The notes under the pieces were generated by a model that did not search any database, was not told the origin of the DNA, and saw only the letters and a program-made list of their open reading frames with translations. Made by a program: the position numbers and the translations under genes. From positions 124,001 to 188,000 of the forward strand of contig NZ_BKAJ01000004.1 in NCBI RefSeq assembly GCF_007992495.1: 64,000 bases of DNA. The letters are read 5' to 3'. Of this stretch, positions 26,157 through 33,302 are shown in pieces (within the stretch, counting starts at the first letter, position 1; every line of letters starts with the position of its first letter). This DNA comes from Reyranella soli. Lineage in GTDB: Bacteria; Pseudomonadota; Alphaproteobacteria; Reyranellales; Reyranellaceae.

Positions 26157-26183
26157 TGCAGATGCGACTTACTCGCAGATGCA
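26157..26183 (-). promoter_or_regulatory. Candidate Fur/Irr-type operator upstream of bfd
   Basis: Reads TGCAGA-TGCGACTTACTCGCA-GATGCA. The 15-base core (26163-26177) fits a 7-1-7 arrangement with one mismatch, like the TGCGAAT-N-ATTCGCA variant of Fur boxes, and outer TGCA ends extend the symmetry. It lies 22 bases before the bfd start, where an iron repressor would act. The protein that binds it is inferred, not shown. Confidence 0.5.
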
Positions 26184-26219
26184 AAGATAGAGGCCCGGCC
26201 CGAGCCGGTCAAGCAGGGG

Positions 26220-26651
26220 CTAAAACCCTGGCAATAAATACTTTTCCAGCTTTGCCCGCAGCGCCCCGTCGATCGGATGGGGCGTCTTGCCCCTGAGCCG
26301 GACGACCGTCATCTCGGCCGCGGCGATGCAGGTGCCGTCCTTGAAGGCGCCGGAGCCCACGGTGAGTGAGCTGGTGCCGATCTTCACCATCCCGGTGCCG
26401 AGCTCGACCTGGCCGGGCCAGTGCGATTCGGCCAGGAAGCTCACCGTCATGCCGGCCGAGATGCCGCGCGTGCCGTCCGTCGCCGTCGTCAGCCCCATGT
26501 CGCGCATGAAGGTCAGGCGCGCGGTTTCGAGATAGGCGCAGATCGCCACGTTGTTGACGTGGCCGGCGGCGTCCTGGTCGGAGAAGCGCACCGTGTCGGT
26601 GCACCAGTGCGGGTAGATCGAGCGATCTTGCAGGCGTTTGTCGCGTGACAT
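26220..26651 (-). CDS. 4HBT-type acyl-CoA thioesterase
   Basis: 143 residues with a single hotdog fold. FSDQDAAGHVNNVAICAYLETAR at about residues 23-45 contains the D-x-x-GHVNN motif of the 4-hydroxybenzoyl-CoA thioesterase/YbgC group, whose Asp is catalytic. Hydrolyses an acyl-CoA; chain specificity is not visible. An in-frame ATG 24 bases upstream (MALPYTRAM) is an alternative start. It diverges from the acyl-CoA dehydrogenase gene, with a palindromic repeat between them. Confidence 0.85.
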   Translation of the reverse strand: MSRDKRLQDRSIYPHWCTDTVRFSDQDAAGHVNNVAICAYLETARLTFMRDMGLTTATDGTRGISAGMTVSFLAESHWPGQVELGTGMVKIGTSSLTVGSGAFKDGTCIAAAEMTVVRLRGKTPHPIDGALRAKLEKYLLPGF

Positions 26652-26681
26652 GGCGCGAGTGTAGGGGAGCGCCATGCGCCT

Positions 26682-26748
26682 TGTCATGCCGAGCGCAGCG
26701 AAGCATCTTTCGGCCGCCCAAAGATCCTTCGCTACGCTCAGGATGACA
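26682..26748. repeat. Palindromic intergenic repeat, family A copy 2
   Basis: Arms TGTCATGCCGAGCGCAGCGA (continuing AGCATCTTT) and AAAGATCCTTCGCTACGCTC (continuing AGGATGACA) pair with about four mismatches across a 9-base loop. It lies between two divergent genes, so it is not acting as a terminator here. Its right arm runs up to the acyl-CoA dehydrogenase start, and an in-frame ATG of that gene (26743) lies inside it. Confidence 0.7.
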
Positions 26749-26754
26749 GAGACC

Positions 26755-27912
26755 ATGTCGCCCATCTTCACCGAAGAGCACGACCTCATCCGCAGCCAGC
26801 TCCGGCGCTTCGTCGACGAGAAGGTGAAGCCGCACGGGCCGAAATGGGAGGAAGCGGGCTTCGTGCCGCGCGAGGTGCTGCGCGAGATGGGCGAACTCGG
26901 TTTCTTCTCCTTGCGCGTGCCCGAGGCGATGGGCGGCGCGGGCCTCGATGCGCGTGCCTCGGTCGTCCTGGCGGAGGAGGTCGGCCGTTCGACCCATGGC
27001 GGCTTCGCCATCACCGTGCTGGTGCACACCGACATGGCGAGCCCGCATCTCGTGCGCTTCGGCACCAAGCGGCAGCTCGAGAAGTACATGCCCGGCGTCT
27101 TGGCGGGAAAGACCATCACGGCGGTCGGCGTCACCGAGCCCGGCGCCGGCTCGGACGTCGCCGGCATCCGTACCCGCGCCGTGCGCGATGGCAACGACTA
27201 TGTGCTGAACGGCACCAAGATGTTCATCACCAACGGCGTGCACGGCGATCTCTATTTCATCGCCGCCCGCACCGATCCCGAGGCCAAGGGCAGCCGCGCC
27301 ATCACCATGTTCATCGTCGAGAAGGGCACGCCGGGCTTCAAGGTCGGCCGCGCCCTCGACAAGACGGGCTGGCGCTCCTCGGATACCGCCGAGCTGATCT
27401 TCGAGGATTGCCGCGTACCGGCCGAGAACGTCCTGGGCGAACCCAACCGCGGCTTCTACTCCATCATGGCCAACTTCCAGACCGAGCGGCTGGTGATCGG
27501 CGCCATGGCGATGGCCGAGGCGCGCGAGGCGATCCGGCTCACCTACGATCACGTCAGCCAGCGCACCGCCTTCGGCAAGCCCTTGTGGGACAAGCAGGCG
27601 ATCCGCCAGCGCCTCTCACGCCGACTGGCCGAGGTCGAGGCGGCCCGCCAACTGGTGCATCACACGGCCTGGCTCGATGCCCAGGGGCAGGACAGCGTCG
27701 CCCAGGTGTCGATGGTGAAGGCCCTGGCCGGCGATCTGGTGAATCAGGTCCTCTACGACTGCGTGCAGTTCCATGGCGGCATGGGCTTCGTGCGCGAGAC
27801 CGCGGTCGAGCGCATGGCGCGCGATGCGCGTGTCCAGGCAATCGGCGGCGGCGCGTCGGAGGTCATGCTCGAGGAGATCGCGAAGAGGTTTGGGGTGGTG
27901 CTGGCGGACTGA
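26755..27912 (+). CDS. Acyl-CoA dehydrogenase
   Basis: 385-residue flavoprotein that oxidises an acyl-CoA to the enoyl-CoA and passes electrons to ETF. FAD/substrate signatures VTEPGAGSDVAGIRT (about 126-140) and GTKMFITNG (153-161) are present. The C-terminal signature reads AIGGGASEV instead of YEGT, so the catalytic base is probably E244 in FQTERLV, as in isovaleryl-CoA dehydrogenases. I chose the ATG after the palindromic repeat; residues encoded by the repeat in the longer frame are not family-like. ATG 26743 is a close alternative. Confidence 0.92.
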   Translation: MSPIFTEEHDLIRSQLRRFVDEKVKPHGPKWEEAGFVPREVLREMGELGFFSLRVPEAMGGAGLDARASVVLAEEVGRSTHGGFAITVLVHTDMASPHLVRFGTKRQLEKYMPGVLAGKTITAVGVTEPGAGSDVAGIRTRAVRDGNDYVLNGTKMFITNGVHGDLYFIAARTDPEAKGSRAITMFIVEKGTPGFKVGRALDKTGWRSSDTAELIFEDCRVPAENVLGEPNRGFYSIMANFQTERLVIGAMAMAEAREAIRLTYDHVSQRTAFGKPLWDKQAIRQRLSRRLAEVEAARQLVHHTAWLDAQGQDSVAQVSMVKALAGDLVNQVLYDCVQFHGGMGFVRETAVERMARDARVQAIGGGASEVMLEEIAKRFGVVLAD

Positions 27913-27921
27913 CCATCTTCT

Positions 27922-27944
27922 CCTCCCCCGTCTTACGGGGGAGG
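27922..27944. repeat. CCTCCCCCGT/ACGGGGGAGG hairpin, family B copy 1
   Basis: Perfect 10-base arms CCTCCCCCGT and ACGGGGGAGG around CTT, between two convergent genes. Related copies lie near 31933-31965, 32060-32075 with 33269-33286 (split by the insertion sequence), and 33312-33340. Could serve as a bidirectional terminator as well as being a mobile-type repeat. Confidence 0.75.
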
Positions 27945-27959
27945 TGGAAGAGGTTCGTT

Positions 27960-29630
27960 TTACTTCGGCCCCACCAGGAACGGTCCGATGGCCAGCAGCA
28001 TGCACCCGATGCCGCCCGTCCTTTCGCACTCGTTGAGCGCATCGGTCACCGCCGCCGCTTCGTTCGCACGGCCGGATACAAGGCCGACCGGGCCGTTGTC
28101 GGAGACCGCGAGCGCGCGCCAGTCGTCGGCGATCAGGTAGCGTTCGACGGCGGCTCGCCGGCCGGCATCGGCCGACTGCGCATTCTCGGGCGTGAAGATG
28201 CCGATCACACGATGGAGCTGCGGCACGCGCACCACGACCTGGTCGTCGACCGAATAGACGGCGCAGGGGTGCCCGGTGATCTGGCCGCAGGTCTGCAGGT
28301 TGCGGCGGATCGCATCGGCATCGCTCTCGCTCGGTGACCACCATTCGAGCGGACCTCGGCCCAGCACGAGGGCGCGATGCCGTGTCGTCCTCATGTAGTG
28401 CTCCTGGAGATTCAGGCGGGCACGTTCGGTGATCAGGGGCACGGTGGCGGGATCGAACGGGAGGGGCGGCGAGGGTCTGGTCGCGGGCACGTGAGGTGCA
28501 GGCGGCATGGGCGGCGCCTGGTACGGCCATACCACCTTGTTGCCGACGGCGTAGATCACGCAGCGGTCGAAATCGCGCACGATCGGCACTTCGCGTTCGA
28601 CCAGCGCATTGCACTCCTCGAGGGCCCTGCGGCGGGCTTCCGTCTCGTCGAGCCTGCGCGTGGCCACGGCGAACCAGCCACGCACATTGATCGCCATCGC
28701 CTTGTCGCCCTCGGCCAGGGCGTACTCCTCGAGGCGCCGCTCGCGCCACTGCGGCACGAAGGGGACCTCGGAGGCGACGTAGGGCCGAGCCGCCGCTGAC
28801 GGCGGCGCTGGAACAGGAGCTGCGGCCGGCGGTGGCGCAACCGGCGGTGTGGCGGCCGCAGCCGGTGGATTGGCCGGCGGAACAGGTGCCGTCTGGGTCG
28901 CCGGCGGCGTTGCCGGCGCCACGGGCGCAGGGGCAGGTGCGGGAGCCTGGGCCGTGCGTGTCGAGGTCGGCGCCTCCGACCGCTCATGCAGCAGCCAAGT
29001 GCCGCCGATCGCCAGCACGGCCGCCGTTGCGGCGATGCCGATGATGACGGCGAGGCGCTTCGCCTTACGCCCATCGCCTGCAGGCGCGGCGACGACCGGC
29101 GCTCCGCCGAGCGTCAGCCGGTAGGCGTGGATGGCCCGCGGGATGTTCTTGACGTGCTGCTCGCCCAGGTCCTCCGCCCCCAGCGTCAGCTTGCCCTCGA
29201 TCTGTTCGTAGACGGCGGCCGAGACGCAGATGCCGCCGGGCCTGGCGATCGATTCGAGCCGCGCCGCGACGTTGACCGCATCGCCCATCAGGTCGTCGCC
29301 GCTTTCCACGACGTCGCCGAGATTGACGCCGATGCGCAGGACCAACTGGTCATTCGGTTCGGCCTGGTCGTTGGCGGCGCGCATCGCCTCCTGGATTTCC
29401 AGGGCGGCGCGGACCGCTTCGACCGGGCTCGCGAATTCCGCCAGGAGCCCGTCACCGGTCAGCTTGAAGACGCGCCCGCGGTGATGCTTCACCAGGCCCT
29501 GGGCGATGGCCATGCGGGCGTTGAGGAGGCCGAGCGCATGTTCCTCATCGCGGGCCGACATCGTGCTGAAGCCGACGACGTCGATGTCCATGATCGTGGT
29601 CAGGCGCCGGACGAGGTCGGATTCGGTCAT
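27960..29630 (-). CDS. Membrane-anchored class III adenylate/guanylate cyclase with C-terminal repeats
   Basis: 556 residues. The N-terminal catalytic domain (about 10-170) has the metal-binding aspartates D17 in DIDVVGFS and D60 in KLTGDGLLAEF, plus GDAVNVAARLE at 116-126. A membrane helix spans about 193-214. A proline/alanine-rich linker (about 225-285) leads to a presumed periplasmic region. That region contains three similar units (about 302-368, 411-468 and 497-555), each with an R/N-x-A-x-A-V stretch, an A-x4-L-x2-C helix, a second cysteine and a hydrophobic Y/L-x-V/I end. Makes cAMP or cGMP; the repeats may sense envelope conditions. Confidence 0.85.
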   Translation of the reverse strand: MTESDLVRRLTTIMDIDVVGFSTMSARDEEHALGLLNARMAIAQGLVKHHRGRVFKLTGDGLLAEFASPVEAVRAALEIQEAMRAANDQAEPNDQLVLRIGVNLGDVVESGDDLMGDAVNVAARLESIARPGGICVSAAVYEQIEGKLTLGAEDLGEQHVKNIPRAIHAYRLTLGGAPVVAAPAGDGRKAKRLAVIIGIAATAAVLAIGGTWLLHERSEAPTSTRTAQAPAPAPAPVAPATPPATQTAPVPPANPPAAAATPPVAPPPAAAPVPAPPSAAARPYVASEVPFVPQWRERRLEEYALAEGDKAMAINVRGWFAVATRRLDETEARRRALEECNALVEREVPIVRDFDRCVIYAVGNKVVWPYQAPPMPPAPHVPATRPSPPLPFDPATVPLITERARLNLQEHYMRTTRHRALVLGRGPLEWWSPSESDADAIRRNLQTCGQITGHPCAVYSVDDQVVVRVPQLHRVIGIFTPENAQSADAGRRAAVERYLIADDWRALAVSDNGPVGLVSGRANEAAAVTDALNECERTGGIGCMLLAIGPFLVGPK

Positions 29631-29713
29631 GGCCGATAGGCTAACCGACGGCCGTCTGGCAGGCCATAGGAGGTCCTTGCCTCGGCGGCCACCCTCTGCG
29701 AAGACCGGTTTGC

Positions 29714-30172
29714 ATGCTATCCAAGGCCCCGCGTTACTGGGACGACTATGAGGTCGGCCAGAAATTCGATCTCGGTTCGACCAGCTTCACCGCTGACGAA
29801 ATTGTCGACTTTGCCCGCCACTACGACCCGCAAAGCTTCCATGTCGACGCCGACGCCGCCCGCCAATCGATGTTCGGCGGCTTGATCGCCTCGGGCTGGC
29901 ACGTCACGGCCAAGCTGATGCGGCTGTTCGTCGACAACTATGTCGACCAGCGCACGGCGCTGGGCTCGCCGGGCGTCGATGAGGTCCGGTGGTTGAAACC
30001 CGTGCGTCCAGGGGACACCCTTACTGCCTGGGTCGAATGCGCCGGCAAGGTGCCGTCCCGGAGTCGTCCGGAGATGGGCATCATTCACGAGCAGTGGCAG
30101 GCCACCAACCAGAAGGGTGAGCTGGTGATGACGCTGAAGGGGACCAACATGGTGCGACGGAGGCCAGTATGA
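29714..30172 (+). CDS. MaoC-family hydratase (R-specific enoyl-CoA hydratase type)
   Basis: 152 residues with a hotdog fold. The segment EIVDFARHYDPQSFHVDADAAR (about 32-53) contains the Asp and His of the hydratase motif, followed by FGGLIASGWH in place of the more common FG-x-x-HG. This group hydrates enoyl-CoA substrates; variants with modified loops sometimes act as thioesterase-like proteins. First of four overlapping genes (ATGA junction with the VOC gene) that together look like a small acyl-CoA catabolic operon. Confidence 0.85.
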   Translation: MLSKAPRYWDDYEVGQKFDLGSTSFTADEIVDFARHYDPQSFHVDADAARQSMFGGLIASGWHVTAKLMRLFVDNYVDQRTALGSPGVDEVRWLKPVRPGDTLTAWVECAGKVPSRSRPEMGIIHEQWQATNQKGELVMTLKGTNMVRRRPV

Positions 30173-31014
30173 AGCGCGCGGTGCGTGGGCTCGACCATGT
30201 CGTGGTCATGGTCGATGGCATCGACGCGGCCGAGGCCGCGTACGCCAAGCTCGGCTTCCAGGTCCAGCCGCGCGGCTTCCACAAGAAGCTCGGCACGGCC
30301 AACCACCTGATGATCTTCGATACCGACTACTTCGAGATTCTAGGCATCGTCGAGGACACCGAGTTCAACGCCGAGCGGCGCGAATGGCTGAAGGGCGGCG
30401 GCGGGCTCGCCAACGTCGCGCTCGCGACCGACGGCGCCGACATCTCCTTCGAGGCCTTCAAGGCGGCCGGCCTGCAGCCCGATGCGCCGCTGTTCTTCGA
30501 TCGTGCGGTTGAGATCGAAGGCAAGACAGAGCATGCGCAGTTCCGCACCGTACGCATTCCCAAGACGCACATGCCGGTGGTCGGCTTCTTCGTCTGCGAG
30601 CATCTCACGCCGCAGTTCGTCTACCGCAGCGAATGGGCGCAGCATCCCAACGGTGCACGCGGCATCCTGGGTGTCACGGTGATCGCCGAGCAGCCGGCCA
30701 AGTGGACGGCCGAGCTCGAGAAGTACTTCGGCAAGGGATCGGTGCGCGGCGAGGGTGACGGCATCGTCGCCGATACCGGCACGCAGCCTGTCCACTACAT
30801 GAACCGACAGGACTATCTGCGGCGCTATCCGGGCATCACGCCGGTACGCCCGGTCGACCATCCGGCGCTGCTCAGCATCAAGGTCGAGAACCTAGCGGCC
30901 TGCGAGGCACTGCTGAAAAAGAACGGCGTCAAGGTGATGAATCCCGATTCGGGCCGGCTCCTTGTGCCGCCGTCAGAGGCGGCCGATCTCACCGTGGAAT
31001 TCAGGGAGAACTGA
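30169..31014 (+). CDS. VOC-superfamily glyoxalase-like protein
   Basis: 281 residues, two vicinal-oxygen-chelate modules. The start (RAVRGLDHVVVMVDGIDAAEAAY, about 4-26) followed by LGTANHLMIF is typical of the glyoxalase-like domain group PF13468. The H of GLDHV and the E of YFEILG fit metal-binding positions. The C-terminal module (HPALLSIKVENLAACEALL) is shorter. Family members include ring-cleavage and isomerase enzymes; the substrate is unknown. ATGA overlap with the MaoC gene upstream. Confidence 0.82.
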   Translation: MKRAVRGLDHVVVMVDGIDAAEAAYAKLGFQVQPRGFHKKLGTANHLMIFDTDYFEILGIVEDTEFNAERREWLKGGGGLANVALATDGADISFEAFKAAGLQPDAPLFFDRAVEIEGKTEHAQFRTVRIPKTHMPVVGFFVCEHLTPQFVYRSEWAQHPNGARGILGVTVIAEQPAKWTAELEKYFGKGSVRGEGDGIVADTGTQPVHYMNRQDYLRRYPGITPVRPVDHPALLSIKVENLAACEALLKKNGVKVMNPDSGRLLVPPSEAADLTVEFREN

Positions 31015-31018
31015 GCCG

Positions 31019-31462
31019 GTGAGTCTCGACCTGACGGATCGGCGGATCTACGGATTCGCCACCGAGGAGCATCTGCGTTTCGCCGACGTCGACGCCAACG
31101 GCCACATCAACAACGGCGCGTTCCTCCAGCTCCTGGAGAATGCCCGCGTCTCCTACATGCGCGCGATCGTGCGCTCCGGGCTGCCGCGCTTTCGCGTCGT
31201 CGTCGGCCGGCTGGAGATCGACTTCAAGCGGCAGATGTTCTTTCCCGGCCGCGCCACCGCCTGCGCCCGCCTGCTCGACGTGCACGAGCGCAAGTGCGTG
31301 ATCGGCCACGGCCTGTTCGACGGCGAGGGCAATTGCACCGCCGTGCTCAAGGCGATCATGGTCTCGTTGAACGAGGAGACCCATCGCAGCATGACGTTCG
31401 AGCCCGCGGTGCGCGCTGCGCTCGAGAAATATGCTGCCTCCAAGGACGGACTTGGTTCATGA
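31019..31462 (+). CDS. 4HBT-type thioesterase
   Basis: 147-residue hotdog protein. FADVDANGHINNGAFLQLLENAR (about 21-43) contains the catalytic-Asp and GHINN pattern of the 4-hydroxybenzoyl-CoA thioesterase family. Starts at a GTG five bases after the VOC gene stop and overlaps the next thioesterase by four bases. Having two unlike hotdog thioesterases in one operon suggests sequential clearing of different acyl-CoA intermediates. Confidence 0.86.
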   Translation: MSLDLTDRRIYGFATEEHLRFADVDANGHINNGAFLQLLENARVSYMRAIVRSGLPRFRVVVGRLEIDFKRQMFFPGRATACARLLDVHERKCVIGHGLFDGEGNCTAVLKAIMVSLNEETHRSMTFEPAVRAALEKYAASKDGLGS

Positions 31463-31920
31463 CCGCTGCGCTCATTCCCGAAGGCTTTCGCAAGCTCGAC
31501 GTTTCCGACGATTTCGTCGGCTTGATCGGGCCGCTGTGGTTCAAGGTCGAGGGCGAGAAGCTCCGGGTCGGCCTGCCGCTCGAGCCGCGCCATGGCAATC
31601 CCATGGGCTGGGCGCATGGCGGCCTGCTGGTTACCGTGGCCGACATGGTGATGGGCGTGGGTTCGGGCCACGCCACCGGCATCCGCTGGCCGCATCCGAC
31701 GGTGTCGCTCAGCACGGAGTTCGTGCGCGGCGCGAGACTCGGCCAGTGGCTGGAAGGCAGCGCCCGCATCGCCCGGCGCACCCTCAACTTCTGCTTCTGC
31801 AGCTGCGATCTGGTCTGCGGCGGCGAGATCGTCCTGGTGGCATCGGGCGTGTTCAAGGTCCCGGACGTCGACAAGATCCCCGAGGCGATGCGGGCGACAG
31901 CATTGGCGAAGTGGGAGTGA
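31459..31920 (+). CDS. PaaI-type thioesterase
   Basis: 153 residues. HGNPMGWAHGGLLVTVADMVMG (about 46-67) carries the N-x-x-G-x-x-HGG-x-x-x-x-x-D pattern of the PaaI/YigI hotdog group, which acts on aryl- or medium-chain acyl-CoA. The ATG overlaps the stop of the previous gene (ATGA). A frame extending further upstream overlaps the neighbour and is not family-like. Last gene of the 29714-31920 operon, followed by a family B hairpin. Confidence 0.85.
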   Translation: MTAALIPEGFRKLDVSDDFVGLIGPLWFKVEGEKLRVGLPLEPRHGNPMGWAHGGLLVTVADMVMGVGSGHATGIRWPHPTVSLSTEFVRGARLGQWLEGSARIARRTLNFCFCSCDLVCGGEIVLVASGVFKVPDVDKIPEAMRATALAKWE

Positions 31921-31932
31921 TACCCTCATTCA

Positions 31933-31965
31933 CCTCCCCCGTCTTACCCCGTCTTACGGGGGAGG
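31933..31965. repeat. Family B hairpin repeat, copy 2
   Basis: CCTCCCCCGTCTTAC followed by a duplicated CCCGTCTTAC and GGGGGAGG: the same palindrome as at 27922 with an internal 10-base duplication. It directly follows the last gene of the acyl-CoA operon and could terminate it. Confidence 0.65.
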
Positions 31966-32065
31966 CCGGGAGGGGGACAGCTGCAATGAGGTTCTGAGAC
32001 AGGAGAAGATCATGATCTTCTTCCAAGAGAAGACCACGACTGACGCCTTCCCCCTCCTGCCCTCC

Positions 32066-32075
32066 CCCGTATAAC
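32066..32075 (+). repeat. Target-site duplication, left copy
   Basis: CCCGTATAAC, identical to 33269-33278 on the other side of the insertion sequence. Ten bases is within the range for ISAs1-family elements. Confidence 0.85.
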
Positions 32076-33268
32076 CAGGGGAATCGCATGTGGCTTTCTG
32101 TAAGTCATTGCGCGATTTGGGGAAATGGATTCTGAAGGAGGCTCCTTGTCTTGAGGGAGCCGACGATGGAGCGATTTGCCGAGTGCTTCGAAGAGCTTCC
32201 CGATCCGCGCGCCGACAACGCCCTGCACGATCTGACGGAGTTGCTGTTTATCGCCCTGCTGGCGACGTTGTGTGTGGCGACGAGCTGCACGGATATGGCG
32301 CTGTTTGCCCGGATGAAGGCCTATCTTTGGCAAGACGTGCTGGAGCTCAAGAACGGCCTGCCCAGCCACGACACCTTCAGTCGGGTGTTCCGGATGCTCG
32401 ACCCGCAGGCCTTCGAGGCCTCGTTCCGGCGCTTCATGAAGGCCTTTGCCGAGGGGGCGAACATAAAACGGCCGCGCGGCGTCATCGCCCTCGATGGCAA
32501 GGCGCTGAGGCGTGGTTACGAGCGCGGCAAAAGCCATATGCCGCCGGTCATGGTGACAGCGTGGGCGGCGCAAACCCGCATGGCGCTGGCCAATGTCCTG
32601 GCGCCCAACAACAACGAAGCCGCCGGCGCCCTGCAACTGCTCGAGCTGCTGCAGCTCAAGGGCTGCGTGGTGACGGCCGATGCGCTGCATTGTCATCGGG
32701 CCATGGCCAAAGCGATTGTCGACCGGGGCGGCAACTATGTGCTGGCGGTCAAGGACAACCAGCCTGCCCTGTCGCGCGACGCCAAGGCTGCCGTCCAGGC
32801 GGCGGTGCGCTCCGCCGCCAGATCGGCAACCACGATCGACGCCGCGCATGGCCGCAAGGAGCGCCGGACGGCCCTGGTCGCCGCCGTCAAAGCCATGGCC
32901 CAAGACCACGACTTCCCCGGCCTTAAAGCTGTCGCCAGGATCACCAGCAAGCGCGGCAAGGACGACACCGTCGAACGCTACTTCCTGATGAGCCAACTCT
33001 ACAGTCCAGACGAGGTCCTGCGGATCGTCCGCACCCACTGGACCATCGAAAATGGCCTGCACTGGCCACTCGACGTCGTTCTCGACGAGGATCTGGCGCG
33101 CAATCGCAAAGACAACGCGCCGGCAAACTTGGCCGTCATGCGCAGGCTCGCCCTCAACATCGCCCGCGCTCATCCCGATACCAAAACATCCTTGCGCGCC
33201 AAGCTCAAACGCGCCGGATGGAACGATACATTCCTCTTCGACCTCATCGGACACATGCGATAGCCCTG
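32076..33268 (+). mobile_element. Complete ISAs1-family insertion sequence (1193 bp)
   Basis: Bounded by terminal inverted repeats: left CAGGGGAATCGCATGTG (32076-32092) and right, read inward, CAGGGCTATCGCATGTG (33252-33268), 15 of 17 matching. A 10-base direct repeat CCCGTATAAC flanks it. One intact transposase gene fills the element. Removing the element and one direct repeat restores CCTCCCCCGTATAACGGGGGAGG, so the insertion struck the loop and arm of a family B palindrome. Intact ends, duplication and gene suggest a recent, possibly still active, element. Confidence 0.9.
32166..33263 (+). CDS. ISAs1-family transposase
   Basis: 365 residues. The N-terminal segment ERFAECFEELPDPRADNALHDL is the DDE_Tnp_1-associated domain of ISAs1 elements; IALDGKALRRGYERG carries the first catalytic Asp and VTADALHCHRAMAKAI the second. 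The WTIENGLHWPLDVVLDED region near residue 300 holds the Glu. ATG chosen after GAGGGAG; a TTG 15 bases upstream is possible. The stop codon lies inside the right terminal repeat, as is usual for compact elements. No frameshift seen, so it is likely functional. Confidence 0.93.
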   Translation: MERFAECFEELPDPRADNALHDLTELLFIALLATLCVATSCTDMALFARMKAYLWQDVLELKNGLPSHDTFSRVFRMLDPQAFEASFRRFMKAFAEGANIKRPRGVIALDGKALRRGYERGKSHMPPVMVTAWAAQTRMALANVLAPNNNEAAGALQLLELLQLKGCVVTADALHCHRAMAKAIVDRGGNYVLAVKDNQPALSRDAKAAVQAAVRSAARSATTIDAAHGRKERRTALVAAVKAMAQDHDFPGLKAVARITSKRGKDDTVERYFLMSQLYSPDEVLRIVRTHWTIENGLHWPLDVVLDEDLARNRKDNAPANLAVMRRLALNIARAHPDTKTSLRAKLKRAGWNDTFLFDLIGHMR

Positions 33269-33278
33269 CCCGTATAAC
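33269..33278 (+). repeat. Target-site duplication, right copy
   Basis: CCCGTATAAC, matching 32066-32075. It is followed by GGGGGAGG, the second arm of the disrupted family B palindrome. Confidence 0.85.
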
Positions 33279-33302
33279 GGGGGAGGAGGAAGAGCGAGAG
33301 CC

